From Candidatus Gastranaerophilales bacterium (GTDB lineage Bacteria > Cyanobacteriota > Vampirovibrionia > Gastranaerophilales > Gastranaerophilaceae): a stretch of 64,000 nt of DNA. Below, piece by piece: positions 33,979-42,918 of the stretch; position 1 is the stretch's first letter; every line of letters starts with the position of its first letter. Position numbers and translations under genes: made by a program. The notes under the pieces are model-generated. The model was given only the letters and a program-made list of their open reading frames with translations. It did not search any database and had not been told where the DNA came from. The stretch covers positions 124,001 through 188,000 of the forward strand of contig CALVEN010000002.1 of the NCBI GenBank assembly GCA_944326585.1, in the 5' to 3' direction.

Positions 33979-34290
33979 ATGAGCAAAAATAAATCATTTA
34001 TGTTCGGAATGGGCCTGATAGCAGGTGTAATCGGCGGGGTTATCGCAGGTGTTTTATATGCCCCGAAACCCGGCGAAGAATCAAGACGACAGTTAAAAGA
34101 AACAGCCTGCAAATTATATGAAGAAAATTCTCCGGCGATTACAGAGGCTAAAAAGCAGGCGCTTGAATCAGTTGATCTTATGAGATACAAACTTGAAAGA
34201 CAACTCAGAAAATTCAGCAACATGCTGAAAAACAGAAAGCTTAGAAAAGCTAAAGAACTGGAAGATGGCGAAAGTGAATTCACATACTAA
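33979..34290 (+). CDS. YtxH-domain protein
   Basis: 103 aa. A glycine-rich membrane segment (MGLIAGVIGGVIAGVLYAPKPG) with the family's APKxGEE turn, then a basic amphipathic coil (KLERQLRKFSNMLKNRKLRK). YtxH proteins are small, often stress-linked membrane proteins of unknown mechanism. Followed by a DUF948 gene at 15 bases and a second YtxH gene. Confidence 0.82.
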   Translation: MSKNKSFMFGMGLIAGVIGGVIAGVLYAPKPGEESRRQLKETACKLYEENSPAITEAKKQALESVDLMRYKLERQLRKFSNMLKNRKLRKAKELEDGESEFTY

Positions 34291-34305
34291 AAGAGGAAAT
34301 TAACT

Positions 34306-34665
34306 ATGGATTTTTCACAAATAGCATTAAATCAGGGACTTACTTTTTTGGCATGGGTAACAAGCGTTGTGCTTGTAGTTGTTGCCGGATTTTTGATAAA
34401 ACTTTTAATAGACTTGTCAAAACTGTCAAAAAATTTAAACGAAACATCAGTTATGCTTAATACCGAATTAAAACCGACACTGCAGGAATTAAGCGAAACT
34501 TTACATACTATCAATGACCTTGTAAAAAGCACTGACAAAGGTGTTGACAATGTAAAAGATATTATCCAGAGAGTCATCGGTAAGACAAAACTTCTTTCAG
34601 AATCCATTTTAGGCGGATTTTTAAAAGGTTTTGTTTCAATGATGGGACTTTTTTCAAAAAAATAG
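34306..34665 (+). CDS. DUF948-domain membrane protein
   Basis: 119 aa. N-terminal membrane helix (LAWVTSVVLVVVAGFLIKLL) followed by a heptad-like coil (LSKLSKNLNETSVMLNTELK, TLHTINDLVKSTDKGVDNVK) and a hydrophobic end (FLKGFVSMMGLF), as in DUF948 proteins. AAAGAGGAAA precedes the ATG. Between two YtxH genes; the combination recurs in stress-response loci of Gram-positive bacteria. Confidence 0.78.
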   Translation: MDFSQIALNQGLTFLAWVTSVVLVVVAGFLIKLLIDLSKLSKNLNETSVMLNTELKPTLQELSETLHTINDLVKSTDKGVDNVKDIIQRVIGKTKLLSESILGGFLKGFVSMMGLFSKK

Positions 34666-34730
34666 CCGGTTTTGGCGATTAAAAAATTGCCGAATAAAGT
34701 AAAAATGTAAAAGAAAAGGAGTGAAATAAT

Positions 34731-35000
34731 ATGTCAGCAACAAGATTTTTAGCAGGTTTCATAGTAGGCGGCGCAATAGGAGCCATTACAGGTATTCTTC
34801 TTGCTCCGAAATCAGGTGAAGAAACCCGCGCAATGCTAGCCGATTCAGCAAAAGAAGCTATGAGAAAAGCGGACGAAACAGTTAAAGAAATTCAGTCAAA
34901 AGCTGATGACGTAGTTTCAGATTTGCAGAAAAAAGGCGACGAAATTAAAGACAAGCTTCAAAATCTGATTAACCAGCAAAAACAGGAAGCAGAAGCTTAA
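34731..35000 (+). CDS. YtxH-domain protein (second copy)
   Basis: 89 aa. Glycine-rich membrane segment (FLAGFIVGGAIGAITGILLA) and PKSGEETRAMLADSAKEAM, then a Lys/Asp/Glu coil. Strong AAAGGAG ribosome site at 34715. Shares the APKSGEE turn with the copy at 33979 but is otherwise diverged. Ends at a terminator. Confidence 0.85.
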   Translation: MSATRFLAGFIVGGAIGAITGILLAPKSGEETRAMLADSAKEAMRKADETVKEIQSKADDVVSDLQKKGDEIKDKLQNLINQQKQEAEA

Positions 35001-35028
35001 AAGTTAGCGGAAAAATCCGCTTCTAAAA

Positions 35029-35054
35029 AGAGGGCGCAATTTGCACCCTCTTAT
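35029..35054. terminator. Bidirectional terminator
   Basis: AGAGGG, C-A mismatch, GCA, short loop, TGC, CCCTCT between 35030 and 35052, with A and T runs on either side. It can end the YtxH transcript and the convergent lapA-like transcript. Confidence 0.75.
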
Positions 35055-35425
35055 TTATTCAAAGCATCATCCAGAGCTTTTTCAAGAGTAGCAATTTTAG
35101 CTTCCAGAACTTCAACCCTTGATGAGCTTGATGAATTAGTAATAGAGCTTTTTTCCAGCTCTCTTTTATATGCGTTCAGCTTTTCTTTCTGAGCAAGATA
35201 AAACTGTCCCATCCAGCAAATGCCCGTAAATAACCCGACAGCAAGCACAATAAAAGTATAAACCGCGAGGTTCAAACTTTTTGTGTATTCAGGCATACCA
35301 AGTGTTTCGGATGTACCTTTTATTCCCCACAAATGCAAGTTTAATGTCTCGGGCGCATTTGCAATCGCTATATAGATTACGCCCAAAACCAAAAGATATG
35401 CCACAATATTGATAATTCTTTTCAT
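35051..35425 (-). CDS. LapA/DUF1049-like membrane protein
   Basis: 124 aa with two membrane helices (INIVAYLLVLGVIYIAIANA and LAVYTFIVLAVGLFTGICWM) separated by a short loop (NLHLWGIKG), then a coiled coil (RVEVLEAKIATLEKALDDAL). This matches the LapA (lipopolysaccharide assembly A) topology. Starts at the base where the upstream rluD stop ends. Confidence 0.75.
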   Translation of the reverse strand: MKRIINIVAYLLVLGVIYIAIANAPETLNLHLWGIKGTSETLGMPEYTKSLNLAVYTFIVLAVGLFTGICWMGQFYLAQKEKLNAYKRELEKSSITNSSSSSRVEVLEAKIATLEKALDDALNK

Positions 35426-36345
35426 TAATTTCTCCTGTTTCTGTAAAATTTCAAAACTTTATTAATTTTTTCATCGGGTTCAATTTCCAATTCTATTATC
35501 TCACCCGTGACAGGTTTTGTAAACCTCAGATAATACGATTGCAAAACCTGCTCATCCGTTTTAACCCTGCCTTCGCCGGCGCCGTAGAGAGTGTCATTAT
35601 AGACCGGATGTTTCATATAACTTGTATGAACTCTTATCTGATGAGTTCTGCCGGTAATAAGGGTTAATTCAACATAAGTGGCTTCTTTGAACCTTTCCAA
35701 GACTTTTAAAAGAGTAACGCTTTCTTTGCCGCCGTCTTTAACGGGGACGACCGCCATTTTATGAGGCTGCTTCGGGTGTCTGCCGATCGGTAAATCAATT
35801 CTGTCCTCATCACCGTTGTAATTCCCTTTTAAAATTGCCCTATATTTTTTTGTAATGGCATGGTCTTTAATTTCCTGCGCCAAAAATTCATGCGCCATAT
35901 TGTTTTTTGCAATCATCAAAAGACCTGATGTATTTCTGTCAAGCCTGTGGACGATTCCCCTGCGGAATTCTCCGTTTATATCGGAAAGATTATCGCCGCA
36001 TTTATACAAAAGAGCATTAACTAAAGTATTTTCCCGCTCTGTTGATGTCGGATGAGTAAGCATGCCGGAGGGCTTATTAACGACAAGCATGTTTTCGTCT
36101 TCATAAACTATATCAAGCGGAATATTTTGAGGTTCAATTTTTATTTCTTCATTTTCCAGTTTTTCGAATTCAATTTTATCCCCGTTTTTAAGGGTATAAG
36201 CAGGTTTTTTAACGGAATTGTTTACAAGAATATTGCCGTTTTTTATAAAACCTTGAATTTTAGAGCGCGAAATATCCGGAAACAACCCCGAAAGATAGTT
36301 GTCAATTCTTGTATTTTCATCATTTTCGTCAACAAAAATTATCAT
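35425..36345 (-). CDS. rluD: 23S rRNA pseudouridine synthase, RluA/RluD family
   Basis: 306 aa. S4 RNA-binding domain at the N-terminus (RIDNYLSGLFPDISRSKIQGFI) and the pseudouridine synthase core (DENMLVVNKPSGMLTHPT, the catalytic Asp in GIVHRLDRNTSGLLM, TLITGRTHQIRVHTSYMKHP). It makes pseudouridines in large-subunit rRNA. The ATG overlaps the lspA stop as ATGA, the usual lspA-rluD pair. Confidence 0.94.
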   Translation of the reverse strand: MIIFVDENDENTRIDNYLSGLFPDISRSKIQGFIKNGNILVNNSVKKPAYTLKNGDKIEFEKLENEEIKIEPQNIPLDIVYEDENMLVVNKPSGMLTHPTSTERENTLVNALLYKCGDNLSDINGEFRRGIVHRLDRNTSGLLMIAKNNMAHEFLAQEIKDHAITKKYRAILKGNYNGDEDRIDLPIGRHPKQPHKMAVVPVKDGGKESVTLLKVLERFKEATYVELTLITGRTHQIRVHTSYMKHPVYNDTLYGAGEGRVKTDEQVLQSYYLRFTKPVTGEIIELEIEPDEKINKVLKFYRNRRN

Positions 36346-36806
36346 AATTTCTTTTTGAGTAATATCATTATTATAATTGCTATAACGCCGACATTTATAA
36401 GAATATCCGCAACGTTGAATACCGGAAATTCAACAAAATTTAATTCAAAATAATCTCTGACAAATCCGAGAGCAATTCTTTCATGTAAATTCCCCCCGAT
36501 ACCTGCACCAAGCATCGCAAGGAAAAATATTGCTTTCATAGAAATTGTTGAAATATGTCTTATAATATACGCGACAATCCCGCAAATAGCAACAACTGAC
36601 GCAATTATAAGCACCTCTCTGGAATCTTGCAGAATACTGAAAGCAGCACCTGTATTTTCCACATAATTCAAAGATATCAAGTCATTTGTATAGGAAAATC
36701 CGTGCAAAAGCTGCGAAACAATTAAATCCGAAAGATATAAAGTTGCAAATACAAAGAAAGCAAAACAAATTGTAAAATAGAAATATTTACTTATCTTCTG
36801 GTGCAT
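36342..36806 (-). CDS. lspA: Lipoprotein signal peptidase
   Basis: 154 aa, four membrane helices. Cleaves the signal peptide of lipid-modified prolipoproteins. The catalytic aspartates are kept (VRDYFEL and FNVADILINVG), as is NYVENTGAAFSIL. The usual GNxxDR reads GNLHER, a rare substitution. The start is ATG 36806, six bases after GAGG; the frame is open to 36827 without support. It overlaps the end of the upstream gene by 20 bases. Confidence 0.93.
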   Translation of the reverse strand: MHQKISKYFYFTICFAFFVFATLYLSDLIVSQLLHGFSYTNDLISLNYVENTGAAFSILQDSREVLIIASVVAICGIVAYIIRHISTISMKAIFFLAMLGAGIGGNLHERIALGFVRDYFELNFVEFPVFNVADILINVGVIAIIIMILLKKKL

Positions 36807-37680
36807 CTTTAACCTCATCTTCGACATTGACTCTTGTCATAATAAAAGCAAGCCCTGCGATATAAACACGGATTTTTTCGGGGGTTATCTGTTCTGATTT
36901 GGAAACACCTATTGACGCAACATTATATTCATTCTTACCGTTTTTATTCGCATAAAACATTCTCTCCAAAATATTATCATCCGGCATTTTTCGGAAAACT
37001 TCCGCAGCTTGATTTTGAGGATATATAATTTCATCCTTGCCGATTGATGCGATAGCAAAAGCATTTTCAGGAAGATCAATTCTTAAAGATGCCGTATAAT
37101 ATTCGTTTGGAGTTACTTTTTCCGGCGAAATTAAATCCATCTCAATAAACCTTGTATCACCGTATTTCAAAAAAGATTTTTCTTTATAAACTTTTTCTCC
37201 GGAAATAAGCCATTTGTTTTTTATCTTTTTAAAATAATACACTCCGTTTGAATAAGAATGCAATTCTCCGTATAACTTTATCCCCTCTGATAATTGAGTT
37301 GAAGTTGCGAGTGATGTTTCATAAACCTCGGCACTTGCAGTATTTCCGTCAACCGTAATATTTTTTATCTCGGTTGTATACGCTATATCAGGATAAGACG
37401 TCCAGGTATCTTTTATAAGTTTGAAATAAATATCTTTGGTAAACCCGTCAGTATTTATAAAATCCTGTGCATAAAGATTAAAAAGTCCAGTATAATCATG
37501 TTTTGAAGCTGCTTTTGTCTGTTTTTCCAAAATTTTACGTATGGTTCTTTCGGCAGTCCTGTCCTGATAATTTTGAATAATTTCGGATTTTTTCTCACTT
37601 AAAAAACCTGCCTCTGCAGGCACAAAAAAATTCATAAAAACAAATATACTTATTAATAAAGCCGAAAATATTTTCTTCAT
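36787..37680 (-). CDS. Exported protein with NTF2-like domain
   Basis: 297 aa, not named. A signal peptide (KKIFSALLISIFVFMNFFVPAEA) predicts export. Residues about 45-160 look like an NTF2/SnoaL-like fold (AASKHDYTGLFNLYAQDFIN, TVDGNTASAEVYETSLA, KIKNKWLISGEKVY). A beta-rich C-terminal part follows (about 175-297). It lies upstream of lspA and overlaps it. Possibly an envelope protein; function unknown. Confidence 0.68.
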   Translation of the reverse strand: MKKIFSALLISIFVFMNFFVPAEAGFLSEKKSEIIQNYQDRTAERTIRKILEKQTKAASKHDYTGLFNLYAQDFINTDGFTKDIYFKLIKDTWTSYPDIAYTTEIKNITVDGNTASAEVYETSLATSTQLSEGIKLYGELHSYSNGVYYFKKIKNKWLISGEKVYKEKSFLKYGDTRFIEMDLISPEKVTPNEYYTASLRIDLPENAFAIASIGKDEIIYPQNQAAEVFRKMPDDNILERMFYANKNGKNEYNVASIGVSKSEQITPEKIRVYIAGLAFIMTRVNVEDEVKDAPEDK

Positions 37681-37787
37681 GGTTTTAATTATACGCTAAA
37701 AGTTTCAAAATAGTAATAATGTAAACAAATTATTTTGAAAAAGGAACTTATTCATGCTAGGATTTGTTTAACAGGGAGAGAAAAAGA

Positions 37788-40265
37788 ATGAAACAAAGTT
37801 ATTTTCCGCAGGAAATCGAAAAAAAATGGCAAAAAATCTGGGAAGAATCAGGTGCTTTCAAAACCTGTGATAACAGTGATAAACCGAAATATTACGCACT
37901 TTCAATGTTCCCGTATCCGTCGGGGAAACTCCATATGGGACACGTCAGAAATTACACCATAACCGACGTTATTGCAAGATTTAAAAAAGCTCAAGGATAT
38001 AATGTTCTTCACCCGATGGGCTGGGACAGTTTCGGACTTCCGGCAGAAAATGCCGCAATGAAACACGGTGCAGATCCTGAAACCTGGACTGATGAAAACA
38101 TTGCCTACATGACAAAACAATTAAAAATGCTCGGGCTTTCTTACGATTGGGACAGAGAAGTCACAACCTGCAAACCCGATTATTACAAATGGACTCAATG
38201 GCTGTTTTTACAATTGTATAAAAAAGGTCTTGCATACAAAAAAGAAGCTGCTGTTAACTGGTGTGATAATTGCGCAACAGTTCTTGCAAACGAACAGGTA
38301 ATCGACGGCAAATGCTGGAGATGCGACGGAGAAGTCGAAAAAAAATATCTGTCGCAATGGTTTTTAAAAATTACCGATTATGCTGATGTTCTGCTGGAAG
38401 ATTTGGACAAATTGACCGGCTGGGGCGATAATGTTAAAACAATGCAGGCAAACTGGATTGGCAAATCCCACGGCGCAATTATAAAATTTAAAGTAAAAGA
38501 AATTGAAGGACTTGAAGTGCCTGTTTATACAACCCGCCCCGACACGGTTTACGGTATAACATACCTTGTTGTGGCACCCGAATATAAAGATATTGAAAAA
38601 CTTACAACTCCTGAAAACAAGGCTAAAGTCGAAGAATACAGAGCAAATGCACGTAAGATGACTGAAATTGAAAGACTTTCAACAGACAGAGTAAAAACGG
38701 GCGTGCCTTTAGGAACTCACTGTATTAACCCGTTTAACGGCGAAGAATTCCCGTTGTGGACAGCGGATTACGCACTTGTTGAATACGGTACAGGTGCTGT
38801 TATGGCTGTTCCGACACATGACACCCGCGACTTTGACTTTGCTAAAAAATATAATCTTCCTATGAAAGTTGTTATTCAAAATCCTGAAAATCCTTCCGAC
38901 TGCAAAGATGAAGCTTATACTGAACCCGGTGTTCTTGTAAATTCAGGCGAATTTACAGGAATTAAAAATGAGGAAGCAAAAAAATTAATTACTGAAAAGG
39001 CAGTCAAAGAAGGATTTGGCGAATTTAAAACTCAATACAGATTACGCGACTGGCTGATTTCAAGACAACGCTACTGGGGCGCACCGATTCCTGTTGTATA
39101 CTGCGACAAATGCGGAATTGTTCCGGTTGATGAAAAAGACTTACCGGTATTATTACCGAAAGATGTTGATTTCTCCGTTGTTGGCAAATCACCGATTACA
39201 ACGTCAAAAACATTTGCGCAGACTACCTGCCCGCACTGTGGAGGTCCTGCAAGACGCGAAACCGATACTATGGATACATTTATGTGTTCAAGCTGGTATT
39301 ATTTGAGATATTCCGACGCAAGAAACTCGGAAAAGCCGTTTGACCGTGATTTAGTAAACAAATGGCTTCCGGTAGATCAATATGTCGGCGGAATTGAGCA
39401 TGCAATTTTACACCTTTTATATTCAAGGTTTTTCACAAAAGCACTGAGAGATCTCGGCTTATTGGATTTTGACGAACCGTTTAAAAATCTTTTAACTCAA
39501 GGCATGGTTCTAAAAGACGGGTCTAAAATGTCTAAATCCAAAGGCAACACTGTAGATCCTGATGAAATATTCGAAAATTACGGAGCTGATACGGCAAGAT
39601 TGTTTATCCTGTCGGATTCACCACCGGCACGTGACTTTGACTGGTCAGATGCAGGTGTTGAGGGCTGTTACAAGTTCTTGAACCGTGTATGGCGGCTTAT
39701 TGCGTCAAATGAGGAAAATATCTCTCTTGATTACAAACTGCCCGAAAAACTCAAAAAAGAAAATGACGACCTTGTTCGCACTGTTCATATCGCAATCAAA
39801 GGCATTACAAACGATATTTCCAATGATTTTCAATTCAATACAGTAATTTCAAAATACAGGGAATTAACGAATGCAATTTACGATTGGCAGGGTAAAAAGC
39901 CGCAGCTTGATGACGAAGACAAAGCTGTTTTGAGTTTTGCAATTGTTTCACTGTTAAAACTTATGTCACCTGTTGCGGTGCATTTGACAGAAGAAGCATG
40001 GCATGATTTGGGCGGCAAAACATCAATCCATGACGAAAAATGGCTGGAATGGGATGAAAATCTTGCAAAAGCAAGCTCAATTACGCTTGTTGTTCAGGTT
40101 AACGGAAAAGTTAAAGATAAACTTGATGTTGATGAAGGGCTATCCCAAGATGAACTCAAGCAAGCCGCAATGGAAAGTCCTAAGATTAAGGAATTAATTT
40201 CCGGACACGACATCATAAAGGTTATCGTTGTACCGAAAAAACTTGTAAATATAGTAATAAAATAG
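37788..40265 (+). CDS. leuS: Leucyl-tRNA synthetase
   Basis: 825 aa class Ia enzyme charging tRNA-Leu. HIGH signature in YPSGKLHMGHVRNYT, CP1 editing domain (TTRPDTVYGITYLVVAPEY, TGVPLGTHCINPF, VMAVPTHDTRDFDFA), zinc-type knob (CPHCGGPARRETDTMDTF), and KMSKS in MVLKDGSKMSKSKGNTVDP. The start is ATG 37788 with AGGGAGAG at 37772; the upstream TTG at 37764 is unlikely. Followed by a strong terminator. Confidence 0.97.
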   Translation: MKQSYFPQEIEKKWQKIWEESGAFKTCDNSDKPKYYALSMFPYPSGKLHMGHVRNYTITDVIARFKKAQGYNVLHPMGWDSFGLPAENAAMKHGADPETWTDENIAYMTKQLKMLGLSYDWDREVTTCKPDYYKWTQWLFLQLYKKGLAYKKEAAVNWCDNCATVLANEQVIDGKCWRCDGEVEKKYLSQWFLKITDYADVLLEDLDKLTGWGDNVKTMQANWIGKSHGAIIKFKVKEIEGLEVPVYTTRPDTVYGITYLVVAPEYKDIEKLTTPENKAKVEEYRANARKMTEIERLSTDRVKTGVPLGTHCINPFNGEEFPLWTADYALVEYGTGAVMAVPTHDTRDFDFAKKYNLPMKVVIQNPENPSDCKDEAYTEPGVLVNSGEFTGIKNEEAKKLITEKAVKEGFGEFKTQYRLRDWLISRQRYWGAPIPVVYCDKCGIVPVDEKDLPVLLPKDVDFSVVGKSPITTSKTFAQTTCPHCGGPARRETDTMDTFMCSSWYYLRYSDARNSEKPFDRDLVNKWLPVDQYVGGIEHAILHLLYSRFFTKALRDLGLLDFDEPFKNLLTQGMVLKDGSKMSKSKGNTVDPDEIFENYGADTARLFILSDSPPARDFDWSDAGVEGCYKFLNRVWRLIASNEENISLDYKLPEKLKKENDDLVRTVHIAIKGITNDISNDFQFNTVISKYRELTNAIYDWQGKKPQLDDEDKAVLSFAIVSLLKLMSPVAVHLTEEAWHDLGGKTSIHDEKWLEWDENLAKASSITLVVQVNGKVKDKLDVDEGLSQDELKQAAMESPKIKELISGHDIIKVIVVPKKLVNIVIK

Positions 40266-40290
40266 AAAAGAGCCGAAAGGCTCTTTTTTT
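40266..40290 (+). terminator. Terminator of leuS
   Basis: AAAAGAGCC (40266-40274), loop GAAA, GGCTCTTTT (40279-40287) with a T8 tail. A 9-bp stem with a stable GAAA-type loop. Confidence 0.92.
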
Positions 40291-40303
40291 TACATAAAAA
40301 CTA
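40289..40303 (+). repeat. Direct copy of the 19-bp flanking repeat (partial)
   Basis: TTTACATAAAAACTA, identical to the first 15 bases of the terminal repeat at 40413-40431, overlapping the leuS terminator tail. Confidence 0.6.
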
Positions 40304-40412
40304 GTGCCAAAGCGTGAGCGAACAAGAGAGGCACGATAACATATTGTGTCGACATTGTTAAAACCGCTTTAAGGGATTATTAGTTTAATAACACAATAAT
40401 TAGTATTATAGC

Positions 40413-41039
40413 TTTACATAAAAACTATTATCGGAAGTTATTTTTATTTATTATTTTATAGCCTCCGGCGGGTGCTACGCGCACGGCGGTCGCTTTTGGT
40501 GGCAAAAGCGACGCAAAACCACCGCACGCTGCGTTCACTAATAACTTGTACGCCTCAACATAAAGGCGTGTAAACTCGCTCATGTCACCCTGAACTTGTT
40601 TCAGGGTCTCTTATACTCTACCGCTCGGACAATACACGCCTATGAAGTTTGTTTCGGCTACAGTTATTGTTCACTCCGCTATCGCGGTATTTGTGCTGCG
40701 TAGCAGCTCCGCGCCGTGATTATAGCGGAAGCGAGCAGAGGCTGAAGGTCGGCGGAGAACTCCGCCGCCGTAATGCCGTTTAATGCGAGCGAGTAAGAAG
40801 GCGCGGTAAAAGATTGCAGTATTTTAGCCCCTCTCCCGTCACTGCGTGACACCCTCTCCCCAAAGGGGCGAGGGATAAAATACTGCAACGGCACGTATGT
40901 GCGCCCGTCAGGGCTTGAGCAATCCAAAGGATTGCAAATAAATAGCGTGTTTTTCTTTTTCGGTTCACTTTTTCTTTTTACATCGCAATAAAAAGAAAAA
41001 GTGAACAAAATAAGATACCTATAATAGTTTTTATGTAAA
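40413..41039. repeat. Palindrome-rich intergenic element with 19-bp terminal inverted repeats
   Basis: A perfect 19-bp inverted repeat (TTTACATAAAAACTATTAT at 40413-40431 and its complement at 41021-41039) brackets about 590 bases that are richer in G and C than the surroundings. Inside are several hairpins: TCGCTTTTG/CAAAAGCGA near 40490; CCCTGAA/TTCAGGG near 40590; a 13-bp TTGCAGTATTTTA/TAAAATACTGCAA pair (about 40815 and 40876) around CCCTCTCCCG/GGGGCGAGGG; GCAATCC/GGATTGC near 40920; and GTTCACTTTTTCTTTTT with its complement near 40965-41005. No credible gene. It looks like a nested set of palindromic repeats or a decayed MITE-like element. No target-site duplication is visible. Confidence 0.65.
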
Positions 41040-41087
41040 AATAAATTACACAATGTGATATAGATTTACTGCCTTTGGCAGTTTAAT

Positions 41088-41969
41088 TTACCCGAACAGT
41101 CTTTTCTGCAGCTCAAGTGCGGTTTTTGTACGCGCAAGCCCGCCTAAAGAGCTTTCTTTTAATGCAGGTGACATCAATTGTCCGGTCTGATCCATTGCGT
41201 CTACAACTTCGTCCACGGGAATTTTTGATTCCACACCTGACATTGCCATCTCACACGCAGTCATAGCAATAATCGCCATAAAAGGATTCCTTTTAACACA
41301 AGGAACCTCAACCAGTCCGCATACAGGATCGCAGGTTAAGCCTAAAATATTTTTCAAAGCCAGAGCGACCGCGTTCAAAACCTGTTTCGGCGGACTTCCC
41401 AATAATTGTGTAACCGCACCGGCAGCCATGGCTGCTGCTGCGCCGCATTCTGCCTGACAACCGGCAACAGCACCGGCCAATGACACTTTTGCGGAAATTA
41501 TTCTTCCGATTTCACCGGCTGTTATAAGTGCATTAACCTGTCTTTCTTCTGATATATTAAAATCTTCGGCAATCGCTATAATCACAGCCGGAACAATTCC
41601 GCAGGAACCGGCTGTCGGACAGGCTACGATTTTTCCCATTCTTATGTTTTCTTCACTTGTTGCAAGCGCATAAGTAAGAATTTTTTCAAATGTTTTGCCA
41701 AAAACTGCCGGCCGCTCTGCAAACCGTTTTTGCAATTTAGCGCAATCATTCCCGCACATGCCGCTCATTGATAATTCGGTTGATTGAAGTCCAGTTCTGA
41801 TTGCCTCTTTCATTGCCTGAAGGCTTGCCATAGCACATTTTCTAACCTTATTAACAGGCACCTCGCACCATTCGGATTCATAAGCCTGTGCAATCTGCCA
41901 GATACGTTTTCCTCTGGCATTACAAGCTTCCAATAACTGTTCAAATGTATTTATACCTTTTGTTTCCAT
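41088..41969 (-). CDS. sdaAA: L-serine dehydratase, iron-sulfur-dependent, alpha subunit
   Basis: 293 aa. Deaminates L-serine to pyruvate with a 4Fe-4S cluster. The cluster cysteines are seen in CPTAGSCGIVPAV, CDPVCGLVEVPCVKRN and the GMCGNDC segment; GCQAECGAAAAMAAGAV is also typical. The ATG is immediately after the beta-subunit stop, so the two are one transcription unit, beta first. Confidence 0.95.
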   Translation of the reverse strand: METKGINTFEQLLEACNARGKRIWQIAQAYESEWCEVPVNKVRKCAMASLQAMKEAIRTGLQSTELSMSGMCGNDCAKLQKRFAERPAVFGKTFEKILTYALATSEENIRMGKIVACPTAGSCGIVPAVIIAIAEDFNISEERQVNALITAGEIGRIISAKVSLAGAVAGCQAECGAAAAMAAGAVTQLLGSPPKQVLNAVALALKNILGLTCDPVCGLVEVPCVKRNPFMAIIAMTACEMAMSGVESKIPVDEVVDAMDQTGQLMSPALKESSLGGLARTKTALELQKRLFG

Positions 41970-42638
41970 TTATTCTTCCAATTTCTTTATGTAACTTACA
42001 AAATAAACTCTGTCGATTTTTTTGACAGCTTCAATAACATCATTGTCCAAATCGCCGTCAATACAAATACACATTGAAGCTTCTTCACCTTTTGCATATC
42101 TGTCACAGTGAAGTGAGGCAATATTAATATTTTTAGCCTGAATTAACGACGTAACTTTTGAAATCATGCCGGGGATATCGTCATATACAATCATTAAAGT
42201 ATTGTATTTCCCGCTGAGCTTGACTGAAAATCCGTCGATTGTTCTTACGACAACCTCACCTGCGCCCACGGATTCTCCGTAAATATCCATAGTTCTGCCG
42301 TTTTCAAATATAAAGTCAACCGAATTCGGATGTTTCTTAAAGTCTTCATAGTATTCAAATTTGTATTCAATATTTTTTGAAATTTCATCATCAAAAATAT
42401 TTTTTATACGTCTGTCATCGACCGATAAGCCCAAAACACCGGCAAGCAACCCTTTTTCTGTACCATGCCCTTTACCTGTTTGAGCGTATGAATTAAAAAG
42501 TTTGAAGGTAACTTTTTTAGGCGTTTCACCGTAAATATTACGAGCCAAAAGCCCAAGTCTGACCGCACCTGCGGTGTGAGAACTTGAGGGGCCTATCATA
42601 ATCGGCGATATAATATCAAAAATTGCTGTCTGTTTCAT
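41970..42638 (-). CDS. sdaAB: L-serine dehydratase, iron-sulfur-dependent, beta subunit
   Basis: 222 aa. N-terminal IIGPSSSHTAGAVRLGLLAR and NSYAQTGKGHGTEKGLLAGVLG are family signatures; the C-terminal ACT domain (TLMIVYDDIPGMISKVTSLI, NIASLHCDRYAKGEEASMCI) probably senses serine. CGGAG precedes the ATG and an extended -10 TGATATAAT lies 18 bases upstream. Confidence 0.95.
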   Translation of the reverse strand: MKQTAIFDIISPIMIGPSSSHTAGAVRLGLLARNIYGETPKKVTFKLFNSYAQTGKGHGTEKGLLAGVLGLSVDDRRIKNIFDDEISKNIEYKFEYYEDFKKHPNSVDFIFENGRTMDIYGESVGAGEVVVRTIDGFSVKLSGKYNTLMIVYDDIPGMISKVTSLIQAKNINIASLHCDRYAKGEEASMCICIDGDLDNDVIEAVKKIDRVYFVSYIKKLEE

Positions 42639-42655
42639 GTTAATCTCCGATAACT

Positions 42656-42664
42656 ATTATATCA
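42656..42664 (-). promoter_or_regulatory. Extended -10 promoter of the serine dehydratase operon
   Basis: Minus strand TGATATAAT, consensus extended -10, 18 bases before the sdaAB start and upstream of its ribosome site. Confidence 0.6.
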
Positions 42665-42774
42665 TTAAAATTTATTAATAAAAATTGTAAAGGTTTTATT
42701 AAATTTACGCAATTATCCACAAAAATATGTTTTTATATAAATGTGTAGTTTATTTTTTGTGTGTAAGGAGTATT

Positions 42775-42918
42775 ATGTTTAGCCCTGAATTTATGAAATA
42801 TTTAATTAATTACCAGAAAAACGATTTTAAACCGGAAGAAATGCCCCCTAAAGAAATCCGCTTTGACTCAAAAAAAGGCGGTCGCCTTGCTGAAATCATT
42901 TTGACCGTTAATAAATAA
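42775..42918 (+). CDS. Small protein, unknown function
   Basis: 47 aa, not recognised. Start ATG 42775 with TAAGGAG six bases upstream. Sequence is polar with MPPKEIRFDSKKGGRLAEII near the end. No membrane helix. Its stop abuts the stop of the convergent HTH gene. The clear ribosome site is the main support. Confidence 0.6.
   Translation: MFSPEFMKYLINYQKNDFKPEEMPPKEIRFDSKKGGRLAEIILTVNK

Noticed and set aside
36342-36806. LspA inactivated by the Asp-to-Glu change in GNLHER
   Set aside because: The two catalytic aspartates (VRDYF, NVADI) are present; the changed residue is conserved but, as far as I know, not catalytic.
40679-41053. A 124-codon minus-strand ORF in the leuS-sdaAA gap
   Set aside because: It runs across inverted repeats, has biased composition and no ribosome site. 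The palindromes account for the open frame.
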